Positions 1-9,385 of a DNA stretch of 64,000 bases are shown here, piece after piece. Each line of letters opens with the position of its first letter. The stretch's first letter is position 1. The translations under genes were made by a program, and so were the position numbers. Source of the stretch: Pseudazoarcus pumilus (lineage in GTDB: Bacteria; Pseudomonadota; Gammaproteobacteria; Burkholderiales; Rhodocyclaceae). The notes beneath the pieces are model-generated. The model made no database searches. It saw only the letters and a list, made by a program, of their open reading frames with translations, and was not told where the DNA came from. Location: NCBI RefSeq assembly GCF_002872475.1, contig NZ_CP025682.1, forward strand, positions 124,001-188,000, in the 5' to 3' direction.

Positions 1-1309
1 GCCGCCCGTCGCGGTCGAGGACGTAGCCGGCCATGGCGCGCACCCCGTTGATCGTCCCTGTCTTGAGATGCGCTTGCCCGTTGGCCGGGCTGTCGGCGAG
101 GCGTTTGCGGGCGGTGCCGTCGAGGCCGGCGATGGAGAGGGACGAGACGAATTCGGGCATCCAGGGGCGTTTCCATGCCTGGATGAGCAGCGCCCCGAGG
201 GCGTCGGCACGGATGCGGGCGCTGCGGGAGAGGCCGGAGCCGTTTTCGATGACCAGGCCCTGGGTCGGGACGCCGGCGGCGGCCAGCGTGTCGCGGGCGC
301 GCCAGGCGCCGGTGGCGATCATGTCTACGCTGCTCGGGTCGTCGATCGCCAGCGTGGCGAGCACCTGACGGGCGATGACGTTGCTCGACCACTTGTTCAT
401 CTCGCGTACGGCTTCGGCGAGCGGGACCGAGTCCTGCGCGAACAGCGTGGTCGCGGTGGGCAGGGTGGTGGCGCTGCGCACCTGGCCGCTGAGCGTGCCG
501 CCGGCATCACGCCACAATCGTGCGACCAGACGTTCGGTGAAGGCTTCGGTGGGCAGCGGGGCGACGGCCCAGTCGCGTGGGCCGCAGTCGATGGGGAGTG
601 TGCCGGTGAGGACCAGCTTGCCGCCGTCGGGAACCGCGTCGAGCCGGCTCCACCACGCGCCGCAGAATCCGTCGGACGTGACGATGCGCGTATCGAATTC
701 GACGCCTTCGAGCGCCGGCACTGCGGCGACGGCGACGGGCTCGCCGGGTCTCCCGCCCGGGGTCAGGTGCAACTGCACGGTGTTGAAGTTGGCGAGCAGG
801 GCGTTGGCGCCGCTGTTGTAGGGGCGCAAGGGGCGGTTGTCGAAGGCGGCTTCGTCGTGCGGCGGCAGGCGCAGCGCCGAGGCGTCGAGCACGATGTCGC
901 CGGCTACATGCGTGATGCCGGAGGCGCGCACGCGGGCGAGGAGCTTGTAGAGCCGGCCGACATCGAGCATGGGGTCGCCGCCGCCGATCAGGTACAGATT
1001 GCCGGCCAGTGCGCCGTCGTCGAGCGTGCCGTCGGTCGCGACGCGCGTGGTCCACGTGTACGCCGGGCCGAGGCGCTCGAAGGCGGCGAAGGCCGTGACC
1101 AGCTTCATCACCGAGGCCGGGTTCATCGGGCGGTCGGCGTTGTGCGAGATCGTCGGCGAATCGGCGTCCACGGGCTGCACCCACACGGTGACGTTGTCGT
1201 CGGCGATGCCAGCCTGGGTGAGCGCGCGCTGCACGGTTTCAGGCAGCGCGCCGGCCAGGGCCGGGGTGGCGAGCAGGGTCAGGGTGACGAAGGCGAGGCG
1301 AAGAAGCAT
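1..1309 (-). CDS. dacB: D-alanyl-D-alanine carboxypeptidase/endopeptidase (PBP4), 3' end cut by window edge
   Basis: Periplasmic class C low-molecular-weight penicillin-binding protein that trims peptidoglycan (DD-carboxypeptidase and endopeptidase, peptidase family S13). About 436 codons are visible before the window edge, so only the last few tens of residues are missing. A signal peptide occupies roughly residues 1-20 ([20 protein letters not shown]). The three catalytic motifs are present: SVMK at residues 66-69 (nucleophile Ser66), SSN near residue 305 and KTG near residue 416. The long insert between SxxK and SxN is typical of PBP4. The ATG at 1307-1309 directly precedes the signal peptide. 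It diverges from rfbB across a 115-bp gap. Family assignment is certain; DacB rather than a sister S13 enzyme is by overall layout. Confidence 0.93.
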   Translation of the reverse strand, partial: MLLRLAFVTLTLLATPALAGALPETVQRALTQAGIADDNVTVWVQPVDADSPTISHNADRPMNPASVMKLVTAFAAFERLGPAYTWTTRVATDGTLDDGALAGNLYLIGGGDPMLDVGRLYKLLARVRASGITHVAGDIVLDASALRLPPHDEAAFDNRPLRPYNSGANALLANFNTVQLHLTPGGRPGEPVAVAAVPALEGVEFDTRIVTSDGFCGAWWSRLDAVPDGGKLVLTGTLPIDCGPRDWAVAPLPTEAFTERLVARLWRDAGGTLSGQVRSATTLPTATTLFAQDSVPLAEAVREMNKWSSNVIARQVLATLAIDDPSSVDMIATGAWRARDTLAAAGVPTQGLVIENGSGLSRSARIRADALGALLIQAWKRPWMPEFVSSLSIAGLDGTARKRLADSPANGQAHLKTGTINGVRAMAGYVLDRDGR

Positions 1310-1362
1310 GGTGTTACCGGCAGCGATGGGCAGCGCTCATCTTTGCCGAATCGGGCACGCGT

Positions 1363-1368
1363 TACAAT
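1363..1368 (+). promoter_or_regulatory. Possible -10 element upstream of rfbB
   Basis: The hexamer TACAAT lies 57 nt before the rfbB start in the dacB-rfbB divergent gap, the only AT-rich stretch there. A convincing -35 at 16-18 bp is not visible (nearest TCTTTG at 1340-1345), so this is a weak call. Confidence 0.3.
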
Positions 1369-1424
1369 GCCGCCACTCCCGGCGGCCGTCGCGGCCGTCA
1401 CGACGAACTCGACAGGGCAAGCTC

Positions 1425-2495
1425 ATGATTCTGGTCACCGGCGGCGCGGGCTTCATCGGCGCGAACTTCGTGCTCGACTGGCTCGCCGCGAACGACGAGG
1501 GCATCGTCAATCTCGATGCGCTGACCTACGCGGGCAACCGCGCCAATCTCGCTTCGCTCGACGGTGATGCGCGCCACCATTTCGTGCATGGCGACATCTG
1601 CGACCGCGCGCTGGTCGATCGCCTGCTTGCCGAACACCGGCCGCGCGCCATCGTGCATTTCGCGGCAGAGAGCCACGTGGACCGCTCCATCCACGGGCCG
1701 GGCGACTTCATGCGTACCAACGTCGAGGGCACGTTCGCGCTGCTCGAGGCCGCGCGCACGTACTGGTCGGCGCTGGAAGGCGCCGAGCGCGAAGGCTTTC
1801 GCTTTCTGCACGTGTCCACCGACGAGGTGTATGGCTCGCTCGGGCCCAAGGACCCGGCCTTCAGCGAGACCACGGCGTATGCGCCGAACTCGCCGTACTC
1901 GGCCAGCAAGGCTGCATCCGACCATCTGGTGCGCGCCTGGCACCACACCTACGGCCTGCCGGTGCTGACCACCAACTGCTCGAACAACTACGGGCCGTTC
2001 CAGTTTCCCGAGAAGCTCATCCCGCTGATGATCGCCAATGCGATCGACGGGCGTGCGCTGCCGGTCTATGGCGACGGGCTCAACGTGCGCGACTGGCTGT
2101 ACGTGGGCGATCACTGCGCGGCGGTGCGCGCGGTGCTCGCGCGCGGGCGTGTCGGCGAGGTATACAACATCGGCGGCTGGAACGAGAAGCCCAACCGCGA
2201 GATCGTCGACACCATCTGTGCGCTGCTCGACGAACTGCGGCCCGACGCGGCCGGGCCGCACACGCGCCTGATCACCTTCGTCAAGGACCGGCCCGGCCAC
2301 GACCGGCGCTACGCGATCGACGCGCGCAAGATCGAGCGCGAGCTGGGCTGGCGCCCGGCCGAGACCTTCGAGAGCGGCATCCGCAAGACGGTGACCTGGT
2401 ATCTCGAGCACCTGGACTGGGTACGCGACGTGCAAAGCGGCGCCTACCGCGACTGGATGGCGCGTAACTACGCAAGTAGGGAGACGCATCGATGA
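1425..2495 (+). CDS. rfbB: dTDP-glucose 4,6-dehydratase
   Basis: Second enzyme of dTDP-L-rhamnose synthesis: it converts dTDP-D-glucose to dTDP-4-keto-6-deoxyglucose with bound NAD+. The 356-residue protein is an extended SDR. The nucleotide-binding glycine motif GGAGFIG is at residues 6-12, there is a conserved STDEVYG stretch, and the YSASK segment carries the Tyr/Lys catalytic pair. The length is standard. The ATG at 1425 gives the expected MILVTGG start. Its stop overlaps the rfbA start (ATGA at 2492-2495), so the first two genes are translationally coupled. It is the first gene of rfbB-A-C-D, which supplies rhamnose for O-antigen or other surface glycans. Confidence 0.97.
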   Translation: MILVTGGAGFIGANFVLDWLAANDEGIVNLDALTYAGNRANLASLDGDARHHFVHGDICDRALVDRLLAEHRPRAIVHFAAESHVDRSIHGPGDFMRTNVEGTFALLEAARTYWSALEGAEREGFRFLHVSTDEVYGSLGPKDPAFSETTAYAPNSPYSASKAASDHLVRAWHHTYGLPVLTTNCSNNYGPFQFPEKLIPLMIANAIDGRALPVYGDGLNVRDWLYVGDHCAAVRAVLARGRVGEVYNIGGWNEKPNREIVDTICALLDELRPDAAGPHTRLITFVKDRPGHDRRYAIDARKIERELGWRPAETFESGIRKTVTWYLEHLDWVRDVQSGAYRDWMARNYASRETHR

Positions 2496-3376
2496 GCGCA
2501 CGACGCGGCATCATCCTCGCCGGCGGTTCCGGCACGCGCCTGCATCCGGCCACGCTGGCGGTATCCAAGCAACTGCTGCCGGTCTACGACAAGCCGATGA
2601 TCTACTACCCGCTGTGCACGCTGATGCTGGCGGGCATCCGCGACATCCTGATCATCTCGACGCCGCAGGACACGCCGCGCTTCGAGCAGTTGCTGGGCGA
2701 CGGCGCGGCCTGGGGGCTGGACCTGCGCTACGCCGTGCAGCCCAGCCCGGACGGGCTGGCGCAGGCCTTCCTGATCGGCGAGGATTTTCTCGACGGTCAC
2801 CCGTCGGCGCTGATCCTTGGCGACAACCTGTTCTACGGCCACGATCTGGCGCCGGATCTGGCCGCGGCCAGCCTGCGCGAGCGTGGCGCCACCGTCTTCG
2901 CCTATCCGGTGCACGATCCGGAACGCTACGGTGTGGTGGAGTTCGACGCGGGCGGGCGCGCGATCTCGCTGGAGGAAAAGCCGACGAAGCCCAAGAGCCG
3001 CTACGCCGTGACCGGACTGTACTTCTACGACGAGCGCGTGGTCGACATCGCGCGCAATCTGGCGCCCAGCCCGCGCGGCGAGCTGGAGATCACCGACGTC
3101 AACCGCCGGTACCTCGCGTGGGACGAGCTGACCGTCGAGCGCATGGGGCGCGGCCACGCCTGGCTCGACACCGGCACGCACGAGAGCCTGCTCGAGGCCG
3201 GCCAGTTCATCCACACCATCGAAAAGCGCCAGGGCCTCAAGGTGGCCTGCCCCGAGGAAGTGGCCTGGCGCGCCGGCTGGATCGATGACGCGCAACTGCG
3301 TGTGTTGGCCGAGCCGCTGGCCAAGAACGGTTACGGTACCTATCTGAAACGACTGCTCGAGGAACGGGTGTATTGA
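2492..3376 (+). CDS. rfbA: Glucose-1-phosphate thymidylyltransferase
   Basis: First committed enzyme of dTDP-rhamnose synthesis: glucose-1-phosphate plus dTTP gives dTDP-glucose and pyrophosphate. The 294-residue protein is the normal RmlA length. The nucleotidyltransferase signature [13 protein letters not shown] is at the N-terminus, followed by the [16 protein letters not shown] segment that binds the sugar phosphate, and EEKPTKPKS midway. It overlaps rfbB by 4 nt at its start, and its TGA overlaps the rfbC ATG by one base, indicating one polycistronic message. Confidence 0.97.
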   Translation: MSARRGIILAGGSGTRLHPATLAVSKQLLPVYDKPMIYYPLCTLMLAGIRDILIISTPQDTPRFEQLLGDGAAWGLDLRYAVQPSPDGLAQAFLIGEDFLDGHPSALILGDNLFYGHDLAPDLAAASLRERGATVFAYPVHDPERYGVVEFDAGGRAISLEEKPTKPKSRYAVTGLYFYDERVVDIARNLAPSPRGELEITDVNRRYLAWDELTVERMGRGHAWLDTGTHESLLEAGQFIHTIEKRQGLKVACPEEVAWRAGWIDDAQLRVLAEPLAKNGYGTYLKRLLEERVY

Positions 3377-3924
3377 TGCGCGTGATCGCCACCGACTTGC
3401 CCGACGTGCTGGTGCTCGAACCCAAGGTGTTCGGCGATGCACGCGGCTTCTTCATGGAAAGCTACAACGCGCGCGCCTTCGCCGAGGCCACCGGTCTGCA
3501 GGTGGATTTCGTGCAGGACAACCATTCGCGATCAATGCGCGGCGTGCTGCGCGGCCTGCACTACCAGATCCAACAGCCGCAGGGAAAGCTGGTGCGCGTC
3601 ACGCAGGGCCGGGTGTTCGACGTCGCCGTGGACCTGCGCCACGCCTCGCCTACCTTCGGGCGCTGGACCGGCGCCGAACTGTCGGCCGACAACAACCTGC
3701 AGATGTGGATTCCGGAAGGCTTCGCGCACGGCTTCCTGGTGCTCTCCGATTCGGCCGATTTCCTCTACAAGACCACCGACTACTATGCGCCCGAGCACGA
3801 GCGCTGCCTCGCCTGGGACGATGCCACGGTGGGCGTGGCGTGGCCGCTCGACGGCGCCGCACCGCTGCTCTCGGCCAAGGACCGCGAGGGGCGCGCTCTG
3901 GCCGAGTGCGAGGTGTTCGCGTGA
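3376..3924 (+). CDS. rfbC: dTDP-4-dehydrorhamnose 3,5-epimerase
   Basis: Third enzyme of the rhamnose pathway, a cupin that epimerises C3 and C5 of the 4-keto-6-deoxyglucose nucleotide. Visible family signatures are GFFMESYN near the N-terminus, the RGLHYQ motif with the catalytic His, DLRHASPTFG, and the substrate loop WIPEGFAHGF. Length is 182 residues from the ATG at 3376. A TTG three bases upstream is in frame, but the ATG overlapping the rfbA stop is the more natural coupled start. The stop overlaps the GTG of rfbD. Confidence 0.96.
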   Translation: MRVIATDLPDVLVLEPKVFGDARGFFMESYNARAFAEATGLQVDFVQDNHSRSMRGVLRGLHYQIQQPQGKLVRVTQGRVFDVAVDLRHASPTFGRWTGAELSADNNLQMWIPEGFAHGFLVLSDSADFLYKTTDYYAPEHERCLAWDDATVGVAWPLDGAAPLLSAKDREGRALAECEVFA

Positions 3925-4814
3925 AGCTGCTGGTGACCGGCTGCAGCGGCCAGCTCGGGTTCGAGCTGGCGCGCAGCCTGATGCCACTGGGCGAGGTCGT
4001 CGCGCTGGATCGCGCGGCCTGCGATCTGGCCGACGCGGATGCGGTGGCCGCGCTGGCCGCGCATGGCGCGGACGTCATCGTCAACGCCGCCGCCTACACC
4101 GCCGTCGACCGCGCCGAGTCCGAAATCGCGCTGGCGCAGCGCATCAACGCCCAGGCGCCGGGCGAGCTGGCCGTGATCGCGCGCGAGACCGGCGCGCTGC
4201 TGGTGCATTTTTCCACCGACTACGTATTCGACGGTTCGGGCGATGTGCCCTGGCGCGAGACGGACGCGCCTGCGCCGGTGAATGAGTACGGGCGCGGCAA
4301 GCTCGCCGGTGAGCGCGCGATCGCGGCGGCCGCTTGCGATCATCTGATCTTCCGTACTTCCTGGGTGTTCGCCGCGCGCGGAGCCAACTTCGTGCGCAGC
4401 ATGTTGCGCCTGGGTGCGGAGCGTGAGCGCCTGACCATCGTCGATGACCAGATCGGCGCGCCGTGCTGGGCACGCAATCTCGCCGACGCCACGGCCCATG
4501 CGGTGCGCCAGGCACAGGCCGAGCGTGCGCATCAGGGCTTCGAATCGGGGGTGTTCCACCTGACGTCCGCAGGCGAGACTTCGTGGTGCGGCTTCGCGCG
4601 CGCGGTCTTCGAGCTGGCGCGCGAGCGGCTGCCTGACATCGCCTTGCGCGTGGCCGAGGTCGCGCCGATCGCCACCGAGGACTACCCCACGCCGGCCGCA
4701 AGGCCCAAGAACTCGCGGCTCGACGGCGCGGCCTTCCGTGCACGCTTCGGGCTGGAAATGCCGCACTGGCGGGATGCGCTGGCGCGCTGCATCGACGAGT
4801 TGCCCGCCGGCTAA
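3921..4814 (+). CDS. rfbD: dTDP-4-dehydrorhamnose reductase
   Basis: Last enzyme of dTDP-L-rhamnose synthesis: NAD(P)H-dependent reduction of the 4-keto group. The 297-residue SDR-like protein starts VKLLVTGCSGQLGFEL (cofactor glycine motif) and contains VNAAAYTAVDRAE, STDYVFDG and the YGRGK catalytic Tyr-Lys pair, all RmlD hallmarks. The GTG start at 3921 overlaps the rfbC stop by 4 nt. The stop (4812-4814) abuts the stop of the convergent lysA (4815) with no spacer, so any shared terminator must lie inside coding sequence. Confidence 0.96.
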   Translation: MKLLVTGCSGQLGFELARSLMPLGEVVALDRAACDLADADAVAALAAHGADVIVNAAAYTAVDRAESEIALAQRINAQAPGELAVIARETGALLVHFSTDYVFDGSGDVPWRETDAPAPVNEYGRGKLAGERAIAAAACDHLIFRTSWVFAARGANFVRSMLRLGAERERLTIVDDQIGAPCWARNLADATAHAVRQAQAERAHQGFESGVFHLTSAGETSWCGFARAVFELARERLPDIALRVAEVAPIATEDYPTPAARPKNSRLDGAAFRARFGLEMPHWRDALARCIDELPAG

Positions 4815-6080
4815 TTACTCCGGCAGGCGCGACTCCAGCGCAAACAAGGATTCCACCGATTCACGTTCGCGCACCACGTGCATGGCGTTGCCGTCGACGA
4901 TGACTTCGGCCGCGCGGCCTCGGGTGTTGTAGTTGGAACTCATCGTCATGCCGTAGGCGCCGGCCGACAGGATTGCCAGCAGGTCGCCTTCGGCCACCGC
5001 GAGGGGGCGCTCGTGGGCGAGGAAGTCGCCGCTCTCGCAGATCGGGCCGACCACCTCGTAGGTCTGCGGCTCGCCGTGTGGCGCCACTTCCACGACCTCG
5101 TGCCAGGCGTCGTAGAGCGCGGGGCGCGCCAGATCGTTCATCGCCGCGTCGACCACGGCGAAGTTCATGGTCTCGCCATGCTTGAGGTATTCCACGCGCG
5201 TGAGCAGCACGCCGGCATTGCCCACCAGCGAGCGCCCCGGCTCGAAATGCAGCGCCTCGCGCCGGCCTTCCAGGCGGGCGAGGATGGGCGCGAGGTACTC
5301 GGCGATGGTGGGCGGCGTCTCGTCGCGATAGCGGATGCCGACGCCACCGCCCAGGTCGATGTGTTCGAGCGCGATGCCGGCCGCGGCGAGCCGATCGACC
5401 AGCTCCAGCACCTTGGTGGTGGCGTCGGCCATCGGCGTCGGGTCGAGCAGTTGCGAGCCGATGTGGCAGGCGATGCCGACCACGCGCAGGCCGGGCCGGG
5501 CGGCCGCGTCGCGATACAGATCGAAGGCGTCGTCGAAGGCGATGCCGAACTTGTTGTTCTTGAGCCCGGTGGAAATGTAGGGGTGGGTGCGGGCGTCGAC
5601 GTCCGGATTGACGCGCAGCGCCACCGGGGCGCGCGTACCCAGTTCGCGGGCGATCGCATCCAGCCGCGCGACCTCGGAGGGGGATTCGATGTTGAAGCAG
5701 CCGATGCCTGCCGAGAGGGTCTGACGCATTTCGACTTCGCTCTTGCCAACGCCCGAGAACACCACCTTGCCTGCCTCGCCGCCGGCCGCGAGAACGCGCG
5801 CCAGTTCTCCGCCCGAAACGATGTCGAAGCCCGCACCCATGCGCGCGAAGGCGGACAGCACGCCGAGGTTGGAATTGGCCTTGACGGCGTAGCACACCAG
5901 CGCGTCGCGCCCGGCCAGCGCGTCGCGCCAGGCGCCGTAGGCGCGGCGGATCTCGGCCAGCGAATAGACGAAGGTCGGCGTGCCCTGATGCGCGGCGATG
6001 TCGGCCAGCGCCACCCCTTCGAGGGCGAGGCCGTGCGGGCCGCGCACCAGCGCGGCGGTCGGGAAGAGTTGGTGGGTCAT
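4815..6080 (-). CDS. lysA: Diaminopimelate decarboxylase
   Basis: Last step of lysine synthesis: PLP-dependent decarboxylation of meso-diaminopimelate. The 421-residue fold-type III enzyme carries the PLP lysine in VCYAVKANSN (Lys67), the HIGSQL segment, and the C-terminal GPICESGDFLA motif with the active-site Cys from the neighbouring subunit. Length matches the family. The ATG at 6078-6080 overlaps the stop of the upstream lipoprotein gene lptM (ATGA), so the two are co-transcribed, an arrangement common in proteobacteria. Confidence 0.97.
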   Translation of the reverse strand: MTHQLFPTAALVRGPHGLALEGVALADIAAHQGTPTFVYSLAEIRRAYGAWRDALAGRDALVCYAVKANSNLGVLSAFARMGAGFDIVSGGELARVLAAGGEAGKVVFSGVGKSEVEMRQTLSAGIGCFNIESPSEVARLDAIARELGTRAPVALRVNPDVDARTHPYISTGLKNNKFGIAFDDAFDLYRDAAARPGLRVVGIACHIGSQLLDPTPMADATTKVLELVDRLAAAGIALEHIDLGGGVGIRYRDETPPTIAEYLAPILARLEGRREALHFEPGRSLVGNAGVLLTRVEYLKHGETMNFAVVDAAMNDLARPALYDAWHEVVEVAPHGEPQTYEVVGPICESGDFLAHERPLAVAEGDLLAILSAGAYGMTMSSNYNTRGRAAEVIVDGNAMHVVRERESVESLFALESRLPE

Positions 6081-6280
6081 CGCGGCTGCAAAGGTGCGAG
6101 ATTGGTATCATCGCCGTCCGCGGGCGGCGGATTCGTCGCGGCTTCTTCGGACGGTTCGTCGGCGGGCTGCCCTTGTGGTTCGAGTTCGGGCACTTCGGGG
6201 ATGTACAGATCGCCCTTGATGCCGCAGCCGGCCAGGGTCAGCAGGCCGCCGAGCGCGGCGATGATCAGGCTTGAGCGCAT
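6077..6280 (-). CDS. lptM: LptM (YifL)-type small lipoprotein
   Basis: A 67-residue lipoprotein precursor, MRSSLIIAALGGLLTLAGCG, with an LAGC lipobox, so the mature protein would be acylated on Cys19. The sequence GCGIKGDLYIP directly after the lipobox is the signature of the LptM/YifL family. In E. coli this lipoprotein assists maturation of the LptDE LPS translocon; that role here is by homology. The tail is Pro/Glu-rich and low complexity. It sits immediately upstream of lysA with a 4-nt overlap and diverges from cyaY across 52 bp. Confidence 0.88.
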   Translation of the reverse strand: MRSSLIIAALGGLLTLAGCGIKGDLYIPEVPELEPQGQPADEPSEEAATNPPPADGDDTNLAPLQPR

Positions 6281-6332
6281 GATGGGTTCGGGAGTCGGCG
6301 GAAAAACGGCAATGCTAGCAGAAGGAGTCACC

Positions 6333-6656
6333 ATGGATGAGACGGCATTTACCACGCTGGCCGATGCGGAACTCGCGCGCATCGAGGCGGCGATCGAGGG
6401 CTGTGGCGCCGAGGTCGAGCTCGAGATCATGCCGGGCGGCGTGTTCGAGCTGGAATTCGACGACGGCAGCAAGGTCGTGATCAACCGCCACACGGCGGCG
6501 CGGGAGATCTGGGTCGCGGCGAAGTCGGGCGGATTTCACTTCGCGCCACGCGACGGTCGCTGGGTGTCGGCGCGCGACGGCTCGGAGCTGTACGAGACGC
6601 TCGCGCGCGTGATCTCGGAGCAAAGCGGCGAAACGGTCGAGCTGCGCCCGGACTGA
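6333..6656 (+). CDS. cyaY: Frataxin-like iron donor protein CyaY
   Basis: 107-residue bacterial frataxin, an iron-binding modulator of Fe-S cluster assembly (IscS partner). The acidic first helix (LADAELARIEAAIEG), the GGVFELEFDDGSKVVINRH strand region and the WVAAKSGGFHF motif are characteristic. The start at 6333 is preceded by a good ribosome-binding site (GAAGGAG at 6321-6327). It diverges from lptM-lysA and converges on ponA. The lysA-lptM-cyaY-ponA neighbourhood is common in beta- and gammaproteobacteria. Confidence 0.95.
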   Translation: MDETAFTTLADAELARIEAAIEGCGAEVELEIMPGGVFELEFDDGSKVVINRHTAAREIWVAAKSGGFHFAPRDGRWVSARDGSELYETLARVISEQSGETVELRPD

Positions 6657-6668
6657 GACCGTAGCCCG

Positions 6669-9197
6669 TTACCGGTCGCGCGGGGGGAAGATGATCTCCC
6701 TGACTTCGGCGGGCGTTTGGCCGTTGCGCGTGCCCGGTGGCGGGTCTTGCGGCTCGGGCCCGGGGCCCGAGCCGAAGATGTCGCGGATGGACTGGGGCAC
6801 GCTGTCCTCGGTCGGCGCCGGACCATCGTCGCGGGACTGGAACAGGTCGCGGATCGACAGGGGCACGCGGCTGGCCTCGCCTTCGACCTCCGGTGTCTCG
6901 GGCGGCGCCTGCCAGGCGCTGTCGTCGGTCAGGTACTGCAGCGTCGGGATCTCGGCGATCTCGCGTGGCGGCGCTTGCGGGGGCGGATACTCGGCGTAGT
7001 GAAAGTCGGTGTAGTCGCTGTCGGCGTGGCGCACCGGCACCAGACCCGGTGGGCGGATGCGCGGCTTCTCGGCGACGCCGTCGAGCGCGACGCGCATGTA
7101 GTCGATCCACACGGGCAGCGCCGTGCGTGCGCCGCCCTCGCCGCGGCCGAGGTTCTTCGGCTGGCTGTAGCCCATCCACGACACCGCGACCACATCCGGG
7201 TTGTAGCCGGCGAACCAGGCGTCGACGTAGTCGTTGGTGGTGCCGGTCTTGCCGGCAAGATCGTCGCGGCCGAGCGTCTTGGCGCGTTGCCCGGTGCCGT
7301 TGCGGATGACTTCCTGCAGCATCGAGTCGATCAGCCAGGCGTTGCGCGGATCGAGTACGCGCGGCGCGTTGCGCCCGGCCACCGGCGGGTCGAATCGCGC
7401 CAGCGTGCGGCCGTTGGCGTCGGTGATCTCCTGCACGATGTAGGGCTCCACGCGAAAGCCGCCGTTGGCGAACACCGCGTAGGCGGCGGCCATCTGCCAC
7501 GGCGTGGCCGAGCCCGCGCCCAGCGCCATCGTCAGGAAGGACGGATGGCGCGCCGGCTCGAAGCCGAAGCGGCCGATGTAGTCCTGCGCGTACTCGGGCG
7601 TGATGGCCTGCAGCACACGGATCGAGACCATGTTGCGGGAGCGCGCCAGCGCCTCGCGCAGCGTGATCGGTCCGTCGAACTTGCCGTCGTAGTTCTTCGG
7701 CTCCCAGGCCTTGCTGCCGGTGATCTCGGCCGGGAAGAAGAGCGGCTCGTCGAGCTCGTAGGTGGCCGGCGAGAAGCCGCGTTCGAGTGCGGCCGAATAG
7801 ATGAATGGCTTGAAGCTGGAGCCGGGCTGACGGTAGGCCTGCGTGACGTGGTTGTACTTGTTGCGATGGAAGTCGAAGCCGCCGACGAGCGCGCGCACCG
7901 CGCCGGTCTGTGCGTCGATGCCGATCAGCGCCGCTTCGACTTCGGGCAGTTGCACGATTTCCCAGCTTTCATCGCCAGTCTCTTGAATGCGCACGATCGC
8001 ACCGCGCCGGATGCGCCGCGTCTGCGGGGCGCGCTGGTCGAGCATGGGCGCGACGAAGGACAGGCCCTTGCCGGTGATCGTGATGATCTCGCCGTTGCGG
8101 AACACGCGCACTTCCTTGGGCGAGGCCGAGAGCACGAGGGCCGGGAGCAGACCCTGATGATCGCGATAGTCGAGCAGGGCGTCGCCCAGACGTTCGTCGT
8201 CGGCGTCGTCGACGCCCGACAGGTCGGCGAATGCTTCGGGGCCACGGTAGCCGTGGCGGCGGTCGTAGGCGAGGATGCCGTCGCGCAGGACTTCCTGCGC
8301 GGCGTGCTGCTCTTCCAGGCGCACCGTGGTGATGATGCGCAGGCCCAGTTCGTAGGCGTCCTCGCCGAACTGTTCGACCGCGATCTGGCGTGCCATCTCG
8401 GAGATGTAATCACCGTCGACGTCGCGCCGCGAGCGTCGCGAAGAGGCGATGGTGATGGGTGCGTTCTTGGCGGCTTCCAGCGTCGCGTCGTCGATGAAGC
8501 CGGCGTCGCGCATGCGCCCGAGCACGTAGTGCTGGCGGATGGTGGCGCGATGCAGGTTGGTGATCGGGTTGTAGGCCGAGGGTGCCTTGGGCAGGCCGGC
8601 GAGCATCGCCGCCTCGGCCAGCGTGATCTCGTCGATCGGCTTGCCGAAATAGGTCTGCGCGGCGGTGGCGAAGCCGTAGGCGCGATGGCCGAGGAAAATC
8701 TGGTTGATGTAGAGCTCGAGGATCTTGTCCTTGGTGAGGCTGCGCTCGATCTTGAACGCGAGCAGGATCTCGTAGAGCTTGCGGTTGTAGGTCTTCTCGC
8801 GCGTCAGATAGAAGTTGCGCGCGACCTGCATGGTGATCGTCGAGGCGCCCTGGCCACGCCCGCCGGACACAATGTTGGCCACCGCGGCGCGCGCGATGCC
8901 GATCGGATCGACGCCGGGGTGCTCGTAGAAGCGCTCGTCCTCGGCGGCGAGAATGGCCTGCTTGAGGGACTCGGGGACTTCCTCGATCTGCACCACCGCG
9001 CGCCGCTCGTCACCGAATTCTCCCAGCAGATGGCCGTCGGATGAGAATATGCGAAGGGGGATGCGCGGACGATAGTCGGTCAGCGCCTCGAGCGAAGGCA
9101 GCTTGGGCCAGGCAAACGCGACGATCGTGCCGAGCGACGCGGCCGCGAGTATGATCGCCACGAATGCGGCCGCGACGAGGTAGAGAAACCAGCGCAT
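6669..9197 (-). CDS. mrcA: Penicillin-binding protein 1A (bifunctional transglycosylase/transpeptidase)
   Basis: Class A PBP that polymerises and cross-links peptidoglycan. The 842-residue protein has an N-terminal membrane anchor (residues about 4-30), then a GT51 glycosyltransferase domain with catalytic EDERF at residues 86-90 and GASTITMQ. An OB-like insert typical of PBP1A follows, then the transpeptidase domain with SSFK near residue 459, SRN, and KTGTT. The C-terminus after about residue 770 is proline-rich. An in-frame GTG lies nine bases upstream of the chosen ATG (9195-9197); the ATG gives the usual MRWFLY start. It diverges from pilM, as in many gamma- and betaproteobacteria. Confidence 0.96.
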   Translation of the reverse strand: MRWFLYLVAAAFVAIILAAASLGTIVAFAWPKLPSLEALTDYRPRIPLRIFSSDGHLLGEFGDERRAVVQIEEVPESLKQAILAAEDERFYEHPGVDPIGIARAAVANIVSGGRGQGASTITMQVARNFYLTREKTYNRKLYEILLAFKIERSLTKDKILELYINQIFLGHRAYGFATAAQTYFGKPIDEITLAEAAMLAGLPKAPSAYNPITNLHRATIRQHYVLGRMRDAGFIDDATLEAAKNAPITIASSRRSRRDVDGDYISEMARQIAVEQFGEDAYELGLRIITTVRLEEQHAAQEVLRDGILAYDRRHGYRGPEAFADLSGVDDADDERLGDALLDYRDHQGLLPALVLSASPKEVRVFRNGEIITITGKGLSFVAPMLDQRAPQTRRIRRGAIVRIQETGDESWEIVQLPEVEAALIGIDAQTGAVRALVGGFDFHRNKYNHVTQAYRQPGSSFKPFIYSAALERGFSPATYELDEPLFFPAEITGSKAWEPKNYDGKFDGPITLREALARSRNMVSIRVLQAITPEYAQDYIGRFGFEPARHPSFLTMALGAGSATPWQMAAAYAVFANGGFRVEPYIVQEITDANGRTLARFDPPVAGRNAPRVLDPRNAWLIDSMLQEVIRNGTGQRAKTLGRDDLAGKTGTTNDYVDAWFAGYNPDVVAVSWMGYSQPKNLGRGEGGARTALPVWIDYMRVALDGVAEKPRIRPPGLVPVRHADSDYTDFHYAEYPPPQAPPREIAEIPTLQYLTDDSAWQAPPETPEVEGEASRVPLSIRDLFQSRDDGPAPTEDSVPQSIRDIFGSGPGPEPQDPPPGTRNGQTPAEVREIIFPPRDR

Positions 9198-9224
9198 CGG
9201 GAGCACAGACAGAGAAGTACGGCG

Positions 9225-9230
9225 ATTATA
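9225..9230 (-). promoter_or_regulatory. Putative -10 box for mrcA
   Basis: On the minus strand this reads TATAAT, a perfect -10, 28 nt upstream of the mrcA ATG. The sequence at 16-18 bp (GGTTTG/TGGTTT) is a poor -35. Confidence 0.4.
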
Positions 9231-9278
9231 CGGGTGGGCGCGCGCTCAAACCAGTTTGGCAAGAATGAGACGCCTTGG

Positions 9279-9307
9279 TTGACAATGCCAAGCGTTTTTC
9301 TTTACAC
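9279..9307 (+). promoter_or_regulatory. Putative sigma-70 promoter of the pilMNOPQ operon
   Basis: A perfect -35 TTGACA at 9279-9284 is followed after 17 bp by TTACAC at 9302-9307, 79 nt upstream of pilM in the divergent mrcA-pilM gap. The -10 is imperfect. No other in-phase pair this good is visible in the gap. Confidence 0.5.
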
Positions 9308-9385
9308 AGACGGAGCCTTGTTGCTACGATTTGAAACATTGGATTAGGTATCGCGCCTAATGCGCCGGAATTTAAGGATTTCTTG